DNA of 64,000 bases from Hymenobacter nivis (GTDB taxonomy: Bacteria > Bacteroidota > Bacteroidia > Cytophagales > Hymenobacteraceae). Of the stretch, positions 1-9,587 are shown in pieces. How positions within the stretch are numbered: the stretch's first letter is position 1; the number at the start of each line of letters is the position of its first letter. The notes below the pieces were generated by a model, which saw only the letters and a list, made by a program, of their open reading frames with translations, searched no databases and had not been told where the DNA came from. The stretch spans positions 1-64,000 of the forward strand of contig NZ_RCYZ01000004.1 of assembly GCF_006439025.1 (NCBI RefSeq), read 5' to 3'. The position numbers were made by a program, and so were the translations under genes.

Positions 1-673
<673 letters not shown>

Positions 674-1249
674 AACAAAAGAAAGAGAGTGAAACTGGGT
701 TCGGGCGGACTAAAAGAAGAAGATAAAAATCATCTTCAAGAAACCGCCTCAAATTTATAGGGCCATTCTCCGAAATAGCTTACTTTTTTCTAGTAAGACC
801 CGTATTTTTTTAGGTCAGTACTGCTGCACAGGGTACTTATGCCAGCCTAGGGCCCCCAATCCTGCTTCTGTAGCGTTCTGCTTGGCTGCGGGGCCCGGCT
901 CTTAGCTCTGCAAAGGTGCCGCGTTTTGCCAGGTGCAGGTAGCAAACTCGCCCATTGCGAATCAAAAGTTTGGAAATAATGGGGGTAAAGATTTGGAGAT
1001 GTAATGGCCAGCATTACTTTTGAAAAAAATGAACATATTTAAATTATACCCCAAAATTTAAGGGAGGTAAGCTCTAAAAGATTAAGTAAATATCGAGTAT
1101 GGCCTTTTGATATAAGGGAATGAGGTGGACAAAAGGTAATAATTGAGTAAAAAGACCCTATTATTACAACCCAGCTGTTTAGTCGTTTTAGGCGTGCTTT
1201 TCGCCAAAAACTTTGCGTTTCGCCATTCATCCACCCTAAAGGATTACTC
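674..1249. other. AT-rich divergent intergenic region between glnN and the porin
   Basis: No gene is supported here. The right half is much more AT-rich than its surroundings. It contains an 11-bp-core dyad at 1001-1017 (GTAATG, five bases, CATTAC), which has the shape of an operator, and a weaker dyad at 779-797 (CTTACT/AGTAAG). I found no perfect TAnnTTTG box for the rightward porin gene. A 70-codon open frame on the minus strand at 1039-1251 looks like chance. Confidence 0.5.
750..757 (-). promoter_or_regulatory. Putative -7 promoter box for glnN
   Basis: On the minus strand this reads TAAATTTG, a perfect match to the Bacteroidota -7 consensus TAnnTTTG, 77 nt before the glnN start codon. 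I see no convincing TTG -33 element at the usual 19-20 nt spacing. Confidence 0.5.
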
Positions 1250-2455
1250 ATGCTGAAAACCTTTTACACATTGGCGCTGGCACTGGTTAGCGTAGGGGCC
1301 CGGGCCCAAACCGACTCGACCGATACCGGCAAACTCACGGTTTCGGGCTACATCGACTCCTACTACCTCACGGCCTTCAACCGGCCCCAATCGGGCAACC
1401 TGCTGGGCGTGGACCAGCTGGCCGGCCGGGCCTTCGACCGCCTAACCGACCAGTTCGCCCTGGGCCTGGTGCAAGCCAAGCTGAGCTACTCCAACCGGAA
1501 ATCGGACCTGGTGGTGGACCTCACCTTCGGGCCCAACGCCGAGCTGGGCAACTTCGGCAACACCACCGGGGCCTTCAACCTCTACCGCCCGGCGTCGCCC
1601 TACCTCTCGTCGCTCTACGGCACCTCGGCGGCCATCAAGCAGGCCTATTTCACCTACCGCATCCTGCCCAAGCTCAGCGTGACGATCGGGCAATTCGGCA
1701 CGCACATCGGCTACGAGGTCATCGACGCGCCGCTCAACTACAATTACTCGCTCTCCAACCTCTTCAACAACGGCCCCTTTTACCACATCGGCCTCAAGGC
1801 GGCCTACGCTTTCAGCGACAAGACCTCGCTGATGGTGGGCGTGGTGAACAACTGGGACAACCTGACCGACGACAACAAGCAGAAGTCGCTCATTGCCCAG
1901 CTGTCCCTTAAGCCCTTGCCTACCTGGGCGGTGTACCTCAACTGGGTGGGCGGGCACGGCGACGACACTTACCTCTCGGGGCTGGTGAAGGCGGGCACGC
2001 TGCCCTTTTCCTTTGATGACTACCAGCGCAACCTCTTCGACCTGACCACCACCTACCAGGTCACGCCCAAGTTTTACCTGGGCCTGAACGCGGCCTACGG
2101 CTGGTATCACTTCGGCACCAGCAGCGACCAGCAGGCCGCCGCGGTGTCGGCGCTGTTCCGCAGCACCTCGCCCGACTGGGGCGGGGTGGCGCTCTACAGC
2201 AACTACGCCTTCACCGACGTGCTAGGCGTGGGCGTGCGCCTCGAGCACTTCAACGATAACAACGGGGTGCGCTACCTGCACACTACCTCTAACACCTTGA
2301 CCATCACGACCCCCGTAACGCTGGCCGCCGGCAAGCTCCAAGTGAAGCCCGAACTGCGGTTCGACGCGACGCCCGGCAACTACTACGAAAACTCAAACGG
2401 GGCGGGCACCGACCGGCAAACGACGCTGGGCGTGGCCTTTATCTACAAATACTAG
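1250..2455 (+). CDS. Outer-membrane beta-barrel porin, BBP2/OmpL-like family
   Basis: 401 residues with a signal peptide ending near residue 20 (VGARAQ), then an N-terminal strand LTVSGYIDSYYLTAFNR typical of the beta-barrel porin-2 family (PF07642). Alternating aromatic strands follow, such as WAVYLNWVGG and KFYLGLNAAYGWY, and the chain ends in an aromatic TLGVAFIYKY as expected for an outer-membrane barrel. It would form a diffusion channel in the outer membrane. The next two genes, ending with amtB, follow at short spacing (10 and 61 bp), so it may be the outer-membrane step of ammonium or amine uptake; that role is inferred from position only. The sequence TAAAGGA just before the ATG may aid initiation. 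Confidence 0.8.
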   Translation: MLKTFYTLALALVSVGARAQTDSTDTGKLTVSGYIDSYYLTAFNRPQSGNLLGVDQLAGRAFDRLTDQFALGLVQAKLSYSNRKSDLVVDLTFGPNAELGNFGNTTGAFNLYRPASPYLSSLYGTSAAIKQAYFTYRILPKLSVTIGQFGTHIGYEVIDAPLNYNYSLSNLFNNGPFYHIGLKAAYAFSDKTSLMVGVVNNWDNLTDDNKQKSLIAQLSLKPLPTWAVYLNWVGGHGDDTYLSGLVKAGTLPFSFDDYQRNLFDLTTTYQVTPKFYLGLNAAYGWYHFGTSSDQQAAAVSALFRSTSPDWGGVALYSNYAFTDVLGVGVRLEHFNDNNGVRYLHTTSNTLTITTPVTLAAGKLQVKPELRFDATPGNYYENSNGAGTDRQTTLGVAFIYKY

Positions 2456-2465
2456 CTGCTGCGCG

Positions 2466-3053
2466 ATGCGTTCGGACGTTGCCATACGCTGCCGGGGCCT
2501 GTGGGCAGCCGGGGCCCTGCTGCTGGCCAGCCGGCCGGCCGGGGCCCAGGCCCTGCCACTCGATGCCCAGGGCAAGGTCAGTTTTTACTACGTGGTGGCG
2601 GCCGATTCGCTGGCCGCGGGGGCCCTGTACGGGCACGCCAAGGGCTGGCTGCGCCAGCGCGGCTATGCCCTCACCACCGCCGACTCGGCCGCCGGCCGGC
2701 TGGTGGCCACCAACGCCCTGGCCGTGTACGACCGGGGCTACCTCAGCAAAAAGCTGCACGGCAAGGTGCGCTACCAGCTGGCGGTGGACGTGAAGGAAGG
2801 CCGCTACCGCTTGCAGTTCAGTGGCTTCGTGTTTGAATACTACCAAGAAGACCACGCCTACCACTTCGTGCCCACCGGCAAAACCAAGCCCCTGGAAGAC
2901 ACCCAGGCCCCCGGCTGGCAGAAGCTGTGGCAGAGCCACCGGCAAGACGCACTGCTCGGCATCAACGGCCTGGTGGCCGAGCTGAAGGCGGCCATGCGGG
3001 CCGCGCCCGCGCCCCCGCCGGCCCCGCCCGCCGCCCGCGCCGCCGACTGGTAG
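2466..3053 (+). CDS. Exported DUF4468 protein
   Basis: 195 residues. A signal peptide (LWAAGALLLASRPAGAQA) is followed by LPLDAQGKVSFYYVV, LYGHAKGWLRQRGY and GKVRYQLAVDVKEGRYRLQF, matching the DUF4468 pattern of Bacteroidota periplasmic proteins whose function is unknown. An Ala/Pro-rich tail closes the protein. It starts 10 bp after the porin stop and is probably cotranscribed with it and with amtB. A second DUF4468 protein is encoded at 51323-52129. The family assignment is fairly sure; the role is not known. Confidence 0.75.
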   Translation: MRSDVAIRCRGLWAAGALLLASRPAGAQALPLDAQGKVSFYYVVAADSLAAGALYGHAKGWLRQRGYALTTADSAAGRLVATNALAVYDRGYLSKKLHGKVRYQLAVDVKEGRYRLQFSGFVFEYYQEDHAYHFVPTGKTKPLEDTQAPGWQKLWQSHRQDALLGINGLVAELKAAMRAAPAPPPAPPAARAADW

Positions 3054-3114
3054 GGCCCCACCGCTACTAATTTAAAAGGCTTACTGTCATAATACTTACT
3101 CAACCGACCAACCC

Positions 3115-4452
3115 ATGCAAAAACCCAACTACGTTCCCCTGGTCCTGCTCTTGGCGCTGGGGCTGCTGGCCACTTTCCTGCCGGCCATTCCTACCAAAAT
3201 CGTCACCGAGGGCATCGATACCGGCGACACGGCCTGGATGCTCTGCGCCACGGCGCTGGTGCTGTTCATGACGCCCGGCCTGGCCTTTTTCTACGGCGGC
3301 ATGGTGAACTCGAAGAACGTGATTTCGACCATGTTGCAGAGCTTTGTGGCCATGGGCATCGTCAGCCTGCTGTGGGTTGTGGTGGGCTTCAGCCTGGCGT
3401 TTGGCCACTCCATCGGCGGCTTCATCGGTGACCCGCGCACCTTCTTCATGTTTAAGGATGTGCTCGACGGCAAGCCCTGGTCGCTGGCGGCCACCATTCC
3501 GCTGGCCCTGTTCGCGTTCTTCCAAATGAAGTTTGCCATCATCACGCCGGCCCTCATCACGGGCTCGTTTGCCGAGCGCATCAACTTTAAGTCCTACGTG
3601 CTGTTCATCGTGCTCTTCAGCCTGCTCGTGTACACGCCGCTGGCCCACTGGACCTGGCACCCCGACGGCTTCCTGTTTAAGCTGGGCGTGCTCGATTTTG
3701 CCGGCGGCACCGTGGTGCACATGTCGGCGGGCTGGGCGGCGCTGGCCTCGGCCATTTACCTCAAGCCCCGCAAGAGCTACGGCACCGAGGCGGTGCTGCC
3801 CCCGGCCAACATTCCGTTTGTGCTGCTGGGCACGGGCCTGCTGTGGTTCGGCTGGTTTGGCTTCAACGCCGGCTCGGCCGTGGGGGCCAACCCGCTGGCC
3901 GTAAGTGCCTTTGCCACCACCAACGTGGCCGCCGCTGCCGCCGGCCTCGCCTGGATTCTGTTCGACGTGGCGCGGGGCCGCAAGCTCTCCGCCCTGGGCT
4001 TCTGCATCGGGGCCGTGGTGGGCCTGGTGGCCATCACGCCCGCGTCGGGCTTCGTCACGGTGCCGGTGAGCATTTTCATCGGCATCGTGGCCGGCATGAC
4101 CAGCAACTTCTTTGCCCACATGCGCTCCAAGTCGCGCATCGACGACACGCTGGACGTGTTCCCTTGCCACGGCATCGGCGGCATGGTGGGCATGATCATG
4201 ACGGGCATTTTCGCCAGCAAAGCCGTGAACGCGGCCGCCGTTGATGGCCTGGCCTACGGGGGCACGCACCTGTTCCTGGTGCACATCATGGCGCTGGTGC
4301 TAGTATCCGCCTTCGCCTTCGTCGGCTCCATGGCCTTGCTCAAGCTCACCGACCTCATCATTCCGCTGCGCGTGTCGGCCGAAGAAGAGTCGCTGGGCCT
4401 CGACGTCAGCCAGCACGAAGAGCAGATATACGGCAACGTGGCAAGCGTCTAA
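3115..4452 (+). CDS. amtB: Ammonium transporter
   Basis: 445 residues with about eleven membrane helices after a hydrophobic N-terminus. It has the Amt signature regions: DTAWMLCATALVLFMTPGLA, FFYGGMVNSKNVISTMLQS, ITGSFAERINFKSYVLF, the first pore His in GGTVVHMSAGWAAL and the second in FPCHGIGGMVGM. It conducts ammonium/ammonia across the inner membrane. Length is normal for the family. No P-II (glnK/glnB) gene lies next to it in this window, although many bacteria pair the two. A strong bidirectional terminator follows the stop. Together with glnN it points to a nitrogen-scavenging locus. Confidence 0.97.
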   Translation: MQKPNYVPLVLLLALGLLATFLPAIPTKIVTEGIDTGDTAWMLCATALVLFMTPGLAFFYGGMVNSKNVISTMLQSFVAMGIVSLLWVVVGFSLAFGHSIGGFIGDPRTFFMFKDVLDGKPWSLAATIPLALFAFFQMKFAIITPALITGSFAERINFKSYVLFIVLFSLLVYTPLAHWTWHPDGFLFKLGVLDFAGGTVVHMSAGWAALASAIYLKPRKSYGTEAVLPPANIPFVLLGTGLLWFGWFGFNAGSAVGANPLAVSAFATTNVAAAAAGLAWILFDVARGRKLSALGFCIGAVVGLVAITPASGFVTVPVSIFIGIVAGMTSNFFAHMRSKSRIDDTLDVFPCHGIGGMVGMIMTGIFASKAVNAAAVDGLAYGGTHLFLVHIMALVLVSAFAFVGSMALLKLTDLIIPLRVSAEEESLGLDVSQHEEQIYGNVASV

Positions 4453-4473
4453 ACGCGCCCCCGTTTGGATTCA

Positions 4474-4509
4474 AAAAAAGGCCAGCGCACAAGCGCTGGC
4501 CTTTTTTTG
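4474..4509. terminator. Bidirectional intrinsic terminator between amtB and the serine hydrolase
   Basis: A perfect stem (GGCCAGCGC, short loop, GCGCTGGCC) is flanked by seven A on the left and seven T on the right, so it can end transcription from both the rightward amtB and the leftward gene at 4526. Confidence 0.9.
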
Positions 4510-4525
4510 GGCCCCACCGGCCGGG

Positions 4526-5869
4526 CTATTCCTTGGCGAAAACGTGGGTGGCGCCGCCTTGGGTGAGCGTGAAGGTGGGCTGGGCCGCGTCGAACTCCAT
4601 GCGGATGCCGGCCGGATCGAAGGTGAACGCGCCGGGCCCCACGGCTTCGAGCGGCAGGGGCCCCTGGCCGGAGGCCTGGGCCGTGAGGCCGGCGCCGGCT
4701 TTTACCACCGTGATTTTCAGCGGGAACCCGGGGCTGGCGTAGGTGCCGGGGTAGCGGTCGAGGTCGGTGGCGGCGGGTGTGAAGGTTTTGAAGCTGGGAA
4801 TTTTGAAGGGCTGCCCGAAGTAGCTGCGCGCCGCGTCGGCCAGCAGCTGGTCGGGCGAGTAGGAGCCAGCCACGCCGTTGCTGCACACGGCCACGGCCAG
4901 CTTCGCGGCGGGGAAGTAGCCGGCCGCCGAGCGGAAGCCGTCGATGCCGCCGTTGTGGCCGTTGTGGCCGAAGCTTTGCTGGGGCCCCACCGCCGTGGCA
5001 AACAGGGCCCGGCCGTAGCCGTCGCGCAGGGTTTGCATGGCGGCCAGGCTGCTGGCGGCCACCAGCTTGCCGCCAAAGAGCGCCTCAAAAAAGCGGGCGA
5101 GGTCGGTGGGCGTCGATACCAGGGCCCCCGCGCCGGCGGGCACGCTCATGTCGGTTTCCGGGGCCAGTTTCCAGCCCCCGGGGCCCCATTCGTACGACAG
5201 CGCCTCCTGGGCCTGGGGGTTGATTTTGCCGCCGTAGAACGTGTTTTTTAGGCCGGCCCGGGCCAGCACGCGCTTTTGCAGGGCCTGCGGGTAGGGCATT
5301 TTGGTGAGCTTCTCGACGATGTAGCCCAGCAGCACGAAGTTGGAGTTGCTGTAGGCGAACTTGGCCCCCGGGGCAAAATCGGGCGGGGGCCCGGCGATGA
5401 GGGCCACCAACTCGGCCTGGGTGTGGGGCTGGACCATGAAGGCCGGGAAGGCCGGGTCGGTGGTGAAGTTGTGCAGGCCGCTGCGGTGGCTCAGCAGCTG
5501 GTCGATGGTGATGGCCGCCGCGCCGGGCACCTGCGGGAAAAACGTGGCCAGCGGCGTTTCTAAGGTCAGCTTTTTCTCCTCGATGAGCTGGAAAATCATC
5601 ACCCCCGTGAACACCTTCGTGATGGAGCCGATGCGGTAGCGCGTGTTGGGCGTGGCCGGGGCGCCGGGCGCCAGCCGGGCCTCGCCAAAGGCGCGGCGGT
5701 ACACCACCTGCCCGTCGTGCGCCAGGGCCAGGCTGCCCATCATCTTATGGTTAGCGTCCAGGGCATTCAGCAAGCTATCGAGCTTGGCGGTGTTGAGCTG
5801 CTGGGCGTGGCCCGCCAGGGCGGAGAGGCCCAGCAGGCCGATGAGGAAGGGAGTAGCGCGGGGCAGCAT
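4526..5869 (-). CDS. Exported serine hydrolase, beta-lactamase class C family
   Basis: 447 residues from the ATG at 5869. I chose this start because it opens a signal peptide (MLPRATPFLIGLLGLSALAG, cleavage near HAQQ). An upstream in-frame extension would translate a GC-rich tandem repeat. The class C/penicillin-binding catalytic elements are present: SITK at residues 82-85 (nucleophile Ser82), YSN at 173-175 and HNG near 302-307. A C-terminal beta domain of about 90 residues follows. Members act in the periplasm or at the surface as D-amino-peptidases, esterases or beta-lactamases; the substrate cannot be told. The stretch 5870-6205 upstream contains a tandem repeat and no clear promoter. 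Confidence 0.88.
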   Translation of the reverse strand: MLPRATPFLIGLLGLSALAGHAQQLNTAKLDSLLNALDANHKMMGSLALAHDGQVVYRRAFGEARLAPGAPATPNTRYRIGSITKVFTGVMIFQLIEEKKLTLETPLATFFPQVPGAAAITIDQLLSHRSGLHNFTTDPAFPAFMVQPHTQAELVALIAGPPPDFAPGAKFAYSNSNFVLLGYIVEKLTKMPYPQALQKRVLARAGLKNTFYGGKINPQAQEALSYEWGPGGWKLAPETDMSVPAGAGALVSTPTDLARFFEALFGGKLVAASSLAAMQTLRDGYGRALFATAVGPQQSFGHNGHNGGIDGFRSAAGYFPAAKLAVAVCSNGVAGSYSPDQLLADAARSYFGQPFKIPSFKTFTPAATDLDRYPGTYASPGFPLKITVVKAGAGLTAQASGQGPLPLEAVGPGAFTFDPAGIRMEFDAAQPTFTLTQGGATHVFAKE

Positions 5870-5975
5870 GGCCGGTGAAGGAAAGAAGGTGAGGACAGGA
5901 AGGATGCAAGCGACGAATCGCCGTGCCGGGCGCGGCATTACAGCGTTGCGGAAAAAAACGGATGGCCGGGGCCCC

Positions 5976-6087
5976 GACCGCTGGGGGCCCCGACCGCTGG
6001 GGGCCCCGACCGCTGGGGGCCCCGGCCGCTGGGGGCCCCGGCCGCTGGGGGCCCCGGCCGCTGGGGGCCCCGACCGCTGGGGGCCCC
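5976..6087. repeat. Seven tandem copies of a 16-bp GGGGGCCCC-containing unit
   Basis: The unit is GRCCGCTGGGGGCCCC (R = A or G), repeated seven times without interruption, with a partial copy at 5964-5975. Each copy holds the GGGGCCCC palindrome. As 16 is not a multiple of three, the array is not built to code, though it stays open on the minus strand and reads as a 16-residue Gly/Pro-rich period. It lies in the 336-bp gap between the serine hydrolase start and the next leftward gene. Confidence 0.95.
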
Positions 6088-6139
6088 GGCCATGCTGTGG
6101 AACGCAGGGAGCGTAATAATCGCCCCGCAATACACGGGC

Positions 6140-6171
6140 AGGGCCCCGGCACCACTTGGTACCGGGGCCCT
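6140..6171 (-). terminator. GGGGCCCC-cored hairpin downstream of the 6206 gene (no U-tract)
   Basis: Arms of 14 bp (AGGGCCCCGG plus ACC on the minus strand, one G-U pair) enclose a four-base loop, 35 nt beyond the stop of the leftward gene at 6206. No T-run follows, so it is a possible 3' end structure and not a classical intrinsic terminator. Confidence 0.4.
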
Positions 6172-6205
6172 ACGGCGGCGTTGTACTAAGCGGAAAGCGA
6201 GGGGC

Positions 6206-7015
6206 TTACCGGCTCAGCTGCGTTTGGGCGGCGTAGGCGGGCTGGGTGGCGGCGGGCAAGTAATTGCGGTCCATCACCACGAGCACGCGCTGGCCGGCTT
6301 GCACGGCGGCGGCGACTTGGGTGGCCAGGCGCGCGGCGCGGTACTCGTTTAAGGCGCGGGTGGTGCTCAGCACGAAGGCGGGGCCCCCGGTGGGCTCGGC
6401 GCCGAAGGCCGTGGCGGGCAGCGACCACCACGCGCCGCCCGTGGGGCAGTAGGTGCGGTAGGCCGTGCGCAGCTCGGCGGCGGTGCGGATGACGTGCTGG
6501 CAGCCGCCCAGGTCGTGCGCGCTGCTGGCGATGAACGCCTTGGTGGCCTTCATTACCAAGTCGGTGGGGGCCCCGGTGGCTTGGCTGAACCGCTGGGTTT
6601 GGCGCAGCAGCCAGTACAGTTTCAGGGGTGCGGGGGCGAGCTTGGTTTGGAGGTAGGCGTACTCGGCGTAGGGATCGTCGAGGCGCTGGATGGCCGCGTG
6701 CTGCTGCTGGGCCAGGAAACGGGCGTAGCCGGCGGGCCCCATCTGGCCGATGGTGGCGCCTTCGGTGCTGTCGGTGCCCATGTCGGGGTTCTCGAAGAAC
6801 ACCACCGTGGGCTGGGCCTGGGCAAAGGCCTGGCGCATCCGGGCGTACTGCTCGTGGGTGGCATTGTTCGACGGCACCGTGCCGAAGTAGGCGACGGTGC
6901 CCGCAGCGGCGGCCGGGGCCCCCGACGCCGCCGGGGCGCTTACAAACGATTGGGCGAAAGTGGCGGCGGTGGGAACGAGCAACGCGGCGGTCAGGAGCAG
7001 GGCGGAAAATTTCAT
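6206..7015 (-). CDS. Exported protein of unknown function, possibly TraB/ChaN-like
   Basis: 269 residues from the ATG at 7015, chosen because it begins a clean signal peptide (MKFSALLLTAALLVPTAATF, cleavage after AQ). The mature part has GTVPSNNATHEQYARMRQAF, then QPTVVFFENPDMGTDSTE, and later YWLLRQTQRF and GQRVLVVMDRNYLPA. The order of a GT...H element, a strand ending in FFEN and a late VVMD strand recalls TraB/GumN/ChaN-type folds, but key residues do not match well enough to assign it. It follows the TonB receptor by 88 bp on the same strand and may be cotranscribed with it. No function is claimed. Confidence 0.7.
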   Translation of the reverse strand: MKFSALLLTAALLVPTAATFAQSFVSAPAASGAPAAAAGTVAYFGTVPSNNATHEQYARMRQAFAQAQPTVVFFENPDMGTDSTEGATIGQMGPAGYARFLAQQQHAAIQRLDDPYAEYAYLQTKLAPAPLKLYWLLRQTQRFSQATGAPTDLVMKATKAFIASSAHDLGGCQHVIRTAAELRTAYRTYCPTGGAWWSLPATAFGAEPTGGPAFVLSTTRALNEYRAARLATQVAAAVQAGQRVLVVMDRNYLPAATQPAYAAQTQLSR

Positions 7016-7103
7016 GGTGCAGGAAGAAAGAAGGTGGAGGAGTGAAAAGGAGGGGAGGTGAAGAGGAGAAGAAAATGAAGGGTAAATGGTTGGCCCGGGG
7101 GCC

Positions 7104-9587
7104 CTAGCCGCCGAAGCCGCCGCCGCCGCTGGGGCCGTTGTCAATCTTTTTACCGGGCTTGCTGGCCCCGATGTACCAGGTGAAGCCCAGCCACGCCACG
7201 CGGGTCTCGTACTTGTTGTAGAGGCTGGTTTGCAGTTCGGGCGTGGCCAGCTCGGTGCGGCGCACCTGGGTGTTCAGCACGTCGGATACCCGCAGGGTGA
7301 GGGCGGCGCGCTCCTGAAACAGCTGCTGGCGCAGGGCAATGTCGAGGCCGCCGGAGGGCAGCTGGCGGCCCTGGGCCGTGAGCACCGTGGAGCGGATGTC
7401 GCCGGTGAGCTGCACGTCGAGGCCCTTGCGGGGCGTGAAGTTGTTGGCCAGGCGGGCGGTGCCGGCCAGGGCGGCGCGGTTGGCGGTGTTCAGGGCGTTG
7501 GCGGCAATCTGCGAGTAGTAGAGCGAGCCGGTGGCCGACACGCGCCACCACTTGGTAATGGGCTGGGCCCAAGTGGTTTCGAGGCCGAAGCTGTTGGTGG
7601 TGCCCACGTTGTCGTAGGTTTCGCGGGTTACCACGCCCACGTTGTTGGTGCGGGTGGCGGCCGTGTCGATGGTGCGGATTCGGCGAATGGCGTTCTGGGT
7701 GAAGCGGGCAAACACCGTGTTGGTGATGCTGGCCCCGCCGGGCAGGTTCAGCTGGTGGCCCAGCTCCACGTTGTGGCTGAACTCGGGGAGCAGGTTGGCG
7801 TTGCCCTGGCGGTAGTTGCGCGGGTCTTGGTAGAGCTGGATGGGCAGCTGCTGCATGAAATCGGGCCGGTTGAGGCGGCGGGCGTAGCTGAACTGCAGGC
7901 GGCTTTGGCCCGGCTCCTTGCCCAGCTCCTTGGCCACCGTGGCCGAGGGAAAGAGGCTGACGTAGCTTTTGTCAATCGAAGCATTGCGGTTGTCCACGCC
8001 GCCGCTCAGCACCGTGGCCTCGGTGCGCAGGCCGCCCTGGGCGCTCCAGCCGTGGGCCAGCGTGCGCTGGAACGTGGCGTAGGCGGCGGGCATCAGCTGG
8101 GTAAAGGCGTAGTCGTACGAGTTGGTGGGGTCGAGCTGGAACTCGCCACCGGCGTCGGTGGGCTTGCGCATGGCCGTGCTGCCCGTGTTGTGCAGGGTTT
8201 GCAGCTTCACGCCGGCCTCTAGCTTGCCCTTGCCGTCGGCCGTAGGCCGGGTGAAGTCCACCTGCCCGAAGTAAATCTGGGCGTTCACCTGCTGGGCCTG
8301 TGTGAAGCCGGCCGGCCGGGGGCCCCCGGTCAGCACCTGGCTCACCGGAATATCGGCCCCGATGATTACCCCGCCGGCGTTGGCCGTCAATTCGCGGCCC
8401 TTGTGGGCCTCCCAGGTGCGGCGGTAGTCGGCCGAGCTTTCCACCACTTGCACCTTCACCGTAGCCAGCTGCTCGCCGTACTGGGTGATGACGTCGGGCG
8501 AGCCCACCGTTTGCTGGGTCAGCACTTGGTTGTCGGTTTCCCGCTGGTACTCCCAATGGGGCTGCACACTCAAGCTAAGCGTCTGCTCCTTAGGCAGGTC
8601 GTAAGTCAGGCCCAGGTTCAGGCCGTGGTTGCGGCGGTACTGGCGGCCGGTGCCGTCCTGGGTTGTAAACAAGCTGCTCGACGTGGCCCCGTCGGTGAGG
8701 AGCGCCGTTTGCGAGCTGTTGTTGCGGGTGCGGTACACCTGGTCGTTGCCGTCGTAGCCGAAGTTCCAGGTGGCATTGCCGTGGTGGCGGCTCAGGCTCA
8801 GGCTGGGGGCGTACTTGTCGCGGGTGCCTAGGTTCAGGGCCGCCTGGCCGTTCCAGCCGTCTTTCTTGTTCTTCTTCGTGATGATGTTGATGACGCCCGC
8901 GCCGCTGGCGTCGTACTTGGCCGAAGGGTTAGTCATCACCTCCACCTGCGCAATCTGCGAGGCCGGAATCTGGTCCAGCCGTGGGCCGGGGCCCCCGTTG
9001 CTGGTGCCGGCCGGCTTGCCGTCGATCAGGATGGTGAGGTTGCTGGAGCCGCGCATGCTCACCGTGCCGGTCGCGTCCACGGCCACCGAGGGCACGTTCT
9101 GGAGCACGTTCACGGCCGTGCCGCCCACGCTGCTCAGGTCTTTCTCCACGTTGATTACCGTTTTGCCCAGCTCCTGCTGCACCACCGCCTTTTGGGCCAC
9201 CACCTGCACCTCGCCCAGCTGGGTGGTGCTGGCAGCCAGCTTCAGGGCCCCCAGGGCCAGGGCCGGCGCCTCGGCCGACAGGGCAAACACCCGGCGCACG
9301 GGCTTGAAGTTCAGGGCCTGGGCCCGCAAAATGTAGCGCCCCAGGGCCAAGTGCTCGGCCTCAAAGGTGCCGTCGAGGCCGGTTTGGGCCCCCGTCACGA
9401 GCGTCGAATCGGCGGCGCGCAGCAGCAGCACGTCGGCGAAGGGCAGGGGCTGGCCGTTGGCGGCCTCCACCAGCTTGCCGCTCACTTGGGCCGGGCCGGC
9501 TTGCTGGGCGTGGAGGCCCAGGGGCAGGGCCGTAAGGAGCAGGGCCAGGCCCCGCAAGGGCTGGCAAAAGGTGTGCAAGAAGGTCAT
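7104..9587 (-). CDS. TonB-dependent outer-membrane receptor with carboxypeptidase-like N-terminal domain
   Basis: 827 residues from the ATG at 9587, which opens a signal peptide (FLHTFCQPLRGLALLLTALP, then GLHAQQ). Residues about 30-115 form a carboxypeptidase-regulatory-like beta sandwich (SGKLVEAANGQPLPFADVLL). A TonB plug follows (VAQKAVVQQELGKTVINV to NPSAKYDASGAGVINIITKK), then a large 'outer membrane beta-barrel family' domain to the C-terminus. The tail is Gly-rich (GPSGGGGFGG) and not the usual aromatic ending. It should import an unknown ligand using TonB energy, but no SusD-like partner or TonB is adjacent. A well-formed promoter lies 196 nt upstream, implying a long leader. Confidence 0.9.
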   Translation of the reverse strand: MTFLHTFCQPLRGLALLLTALPLGLHAQQAGPAQVSGKLVEAANGQPLPFADVLLLRAADSTLVTGAQTGLDGTFEAEHLALGRYILRAQALNFKPVRRVFALSAEAPALALGALKLAASTTQLGEVQVVAQKAVVQQELGKTVINVEKDLSSVGGTAVNVLQNVPSVAVDATGTVSMRGSSNLTILIDGKPAGTSNGGPGPRLDQIPASQIAQVEVMTNPSAKYDASGAGVINIITKKNKKDGWNGQAALNLGTRDKYAPSLSLSRHHGNATWNFGYDGNDQVYRTRNNSSQTALLTDGATSSSLFTTQDGTGRQYRRNHGLNLGLTYDLPKEQTLSLSVQPHWEYQRETDNQVLTQQTVGSPDVITQYGEQLATVKVQVVESSADYRRTWEAHKGRELTANAGGVIIGADIPVSQVLTGGPRPAGFTQAQQVNAQIYFGQVDFTRPTADGKGKLEAGVKLQTLHNTGSTAMRKPTDAGGEFQLDPTNSYDYAFTQLMPAAYATFQRTLAHGWSAQGGLRTEATVLSGGVDNRNASIDKSYVSLFPSATVAKELGKEPGQSRLQFSYARRLNRPDFMQQLPIQLYQDPRNYRQGNANLLPEFSHNVELGHQLNLPGGASITNTVFARFTQNAIRRIRTIDTAATRTNNVGVVTRETYDNVGTTNSFGLETTWAQPITKWWRVSATGSLYYSQIAANALNTANRAALAGTARLANNFTPRKGLDVQLTGDIRSTVLTAQGRQLPSGGLDIALRQQLFQERAALTLRVSDVLNTQVRRTELATPELQTSLYNKYETRVAWLGFTWYIGASKPGKKIDNGPSGGGGFGG

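Noticed and set aside
1039..1251. 70-codon minus-strand frame before the porin
   Set aside because: No start context, no conserved character, and it spans the likely promoter region of the porin.
3100..4284. Long open frame antisense to amtB
   Set aside because: High GC makes antisense frames stay open. The translation is His/Gln/Arg-rich without domain character, and the plus-strand gene is unmistakably amtB.
5870..6130. N-terminal extension of the serine hydrolase through the 16-bp repeat
   Set aside because: It would translate a Gly/Pro-rich tandem repeat ahead of a normal signal peptide; the ATG at 5869 explains the protein fully.
7086..8222. Long open frame antisense to the TonB receptor
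   Set aside because: It is a Gly/Val/His-rich shadow; the receptor signatures lie on the minus strand.
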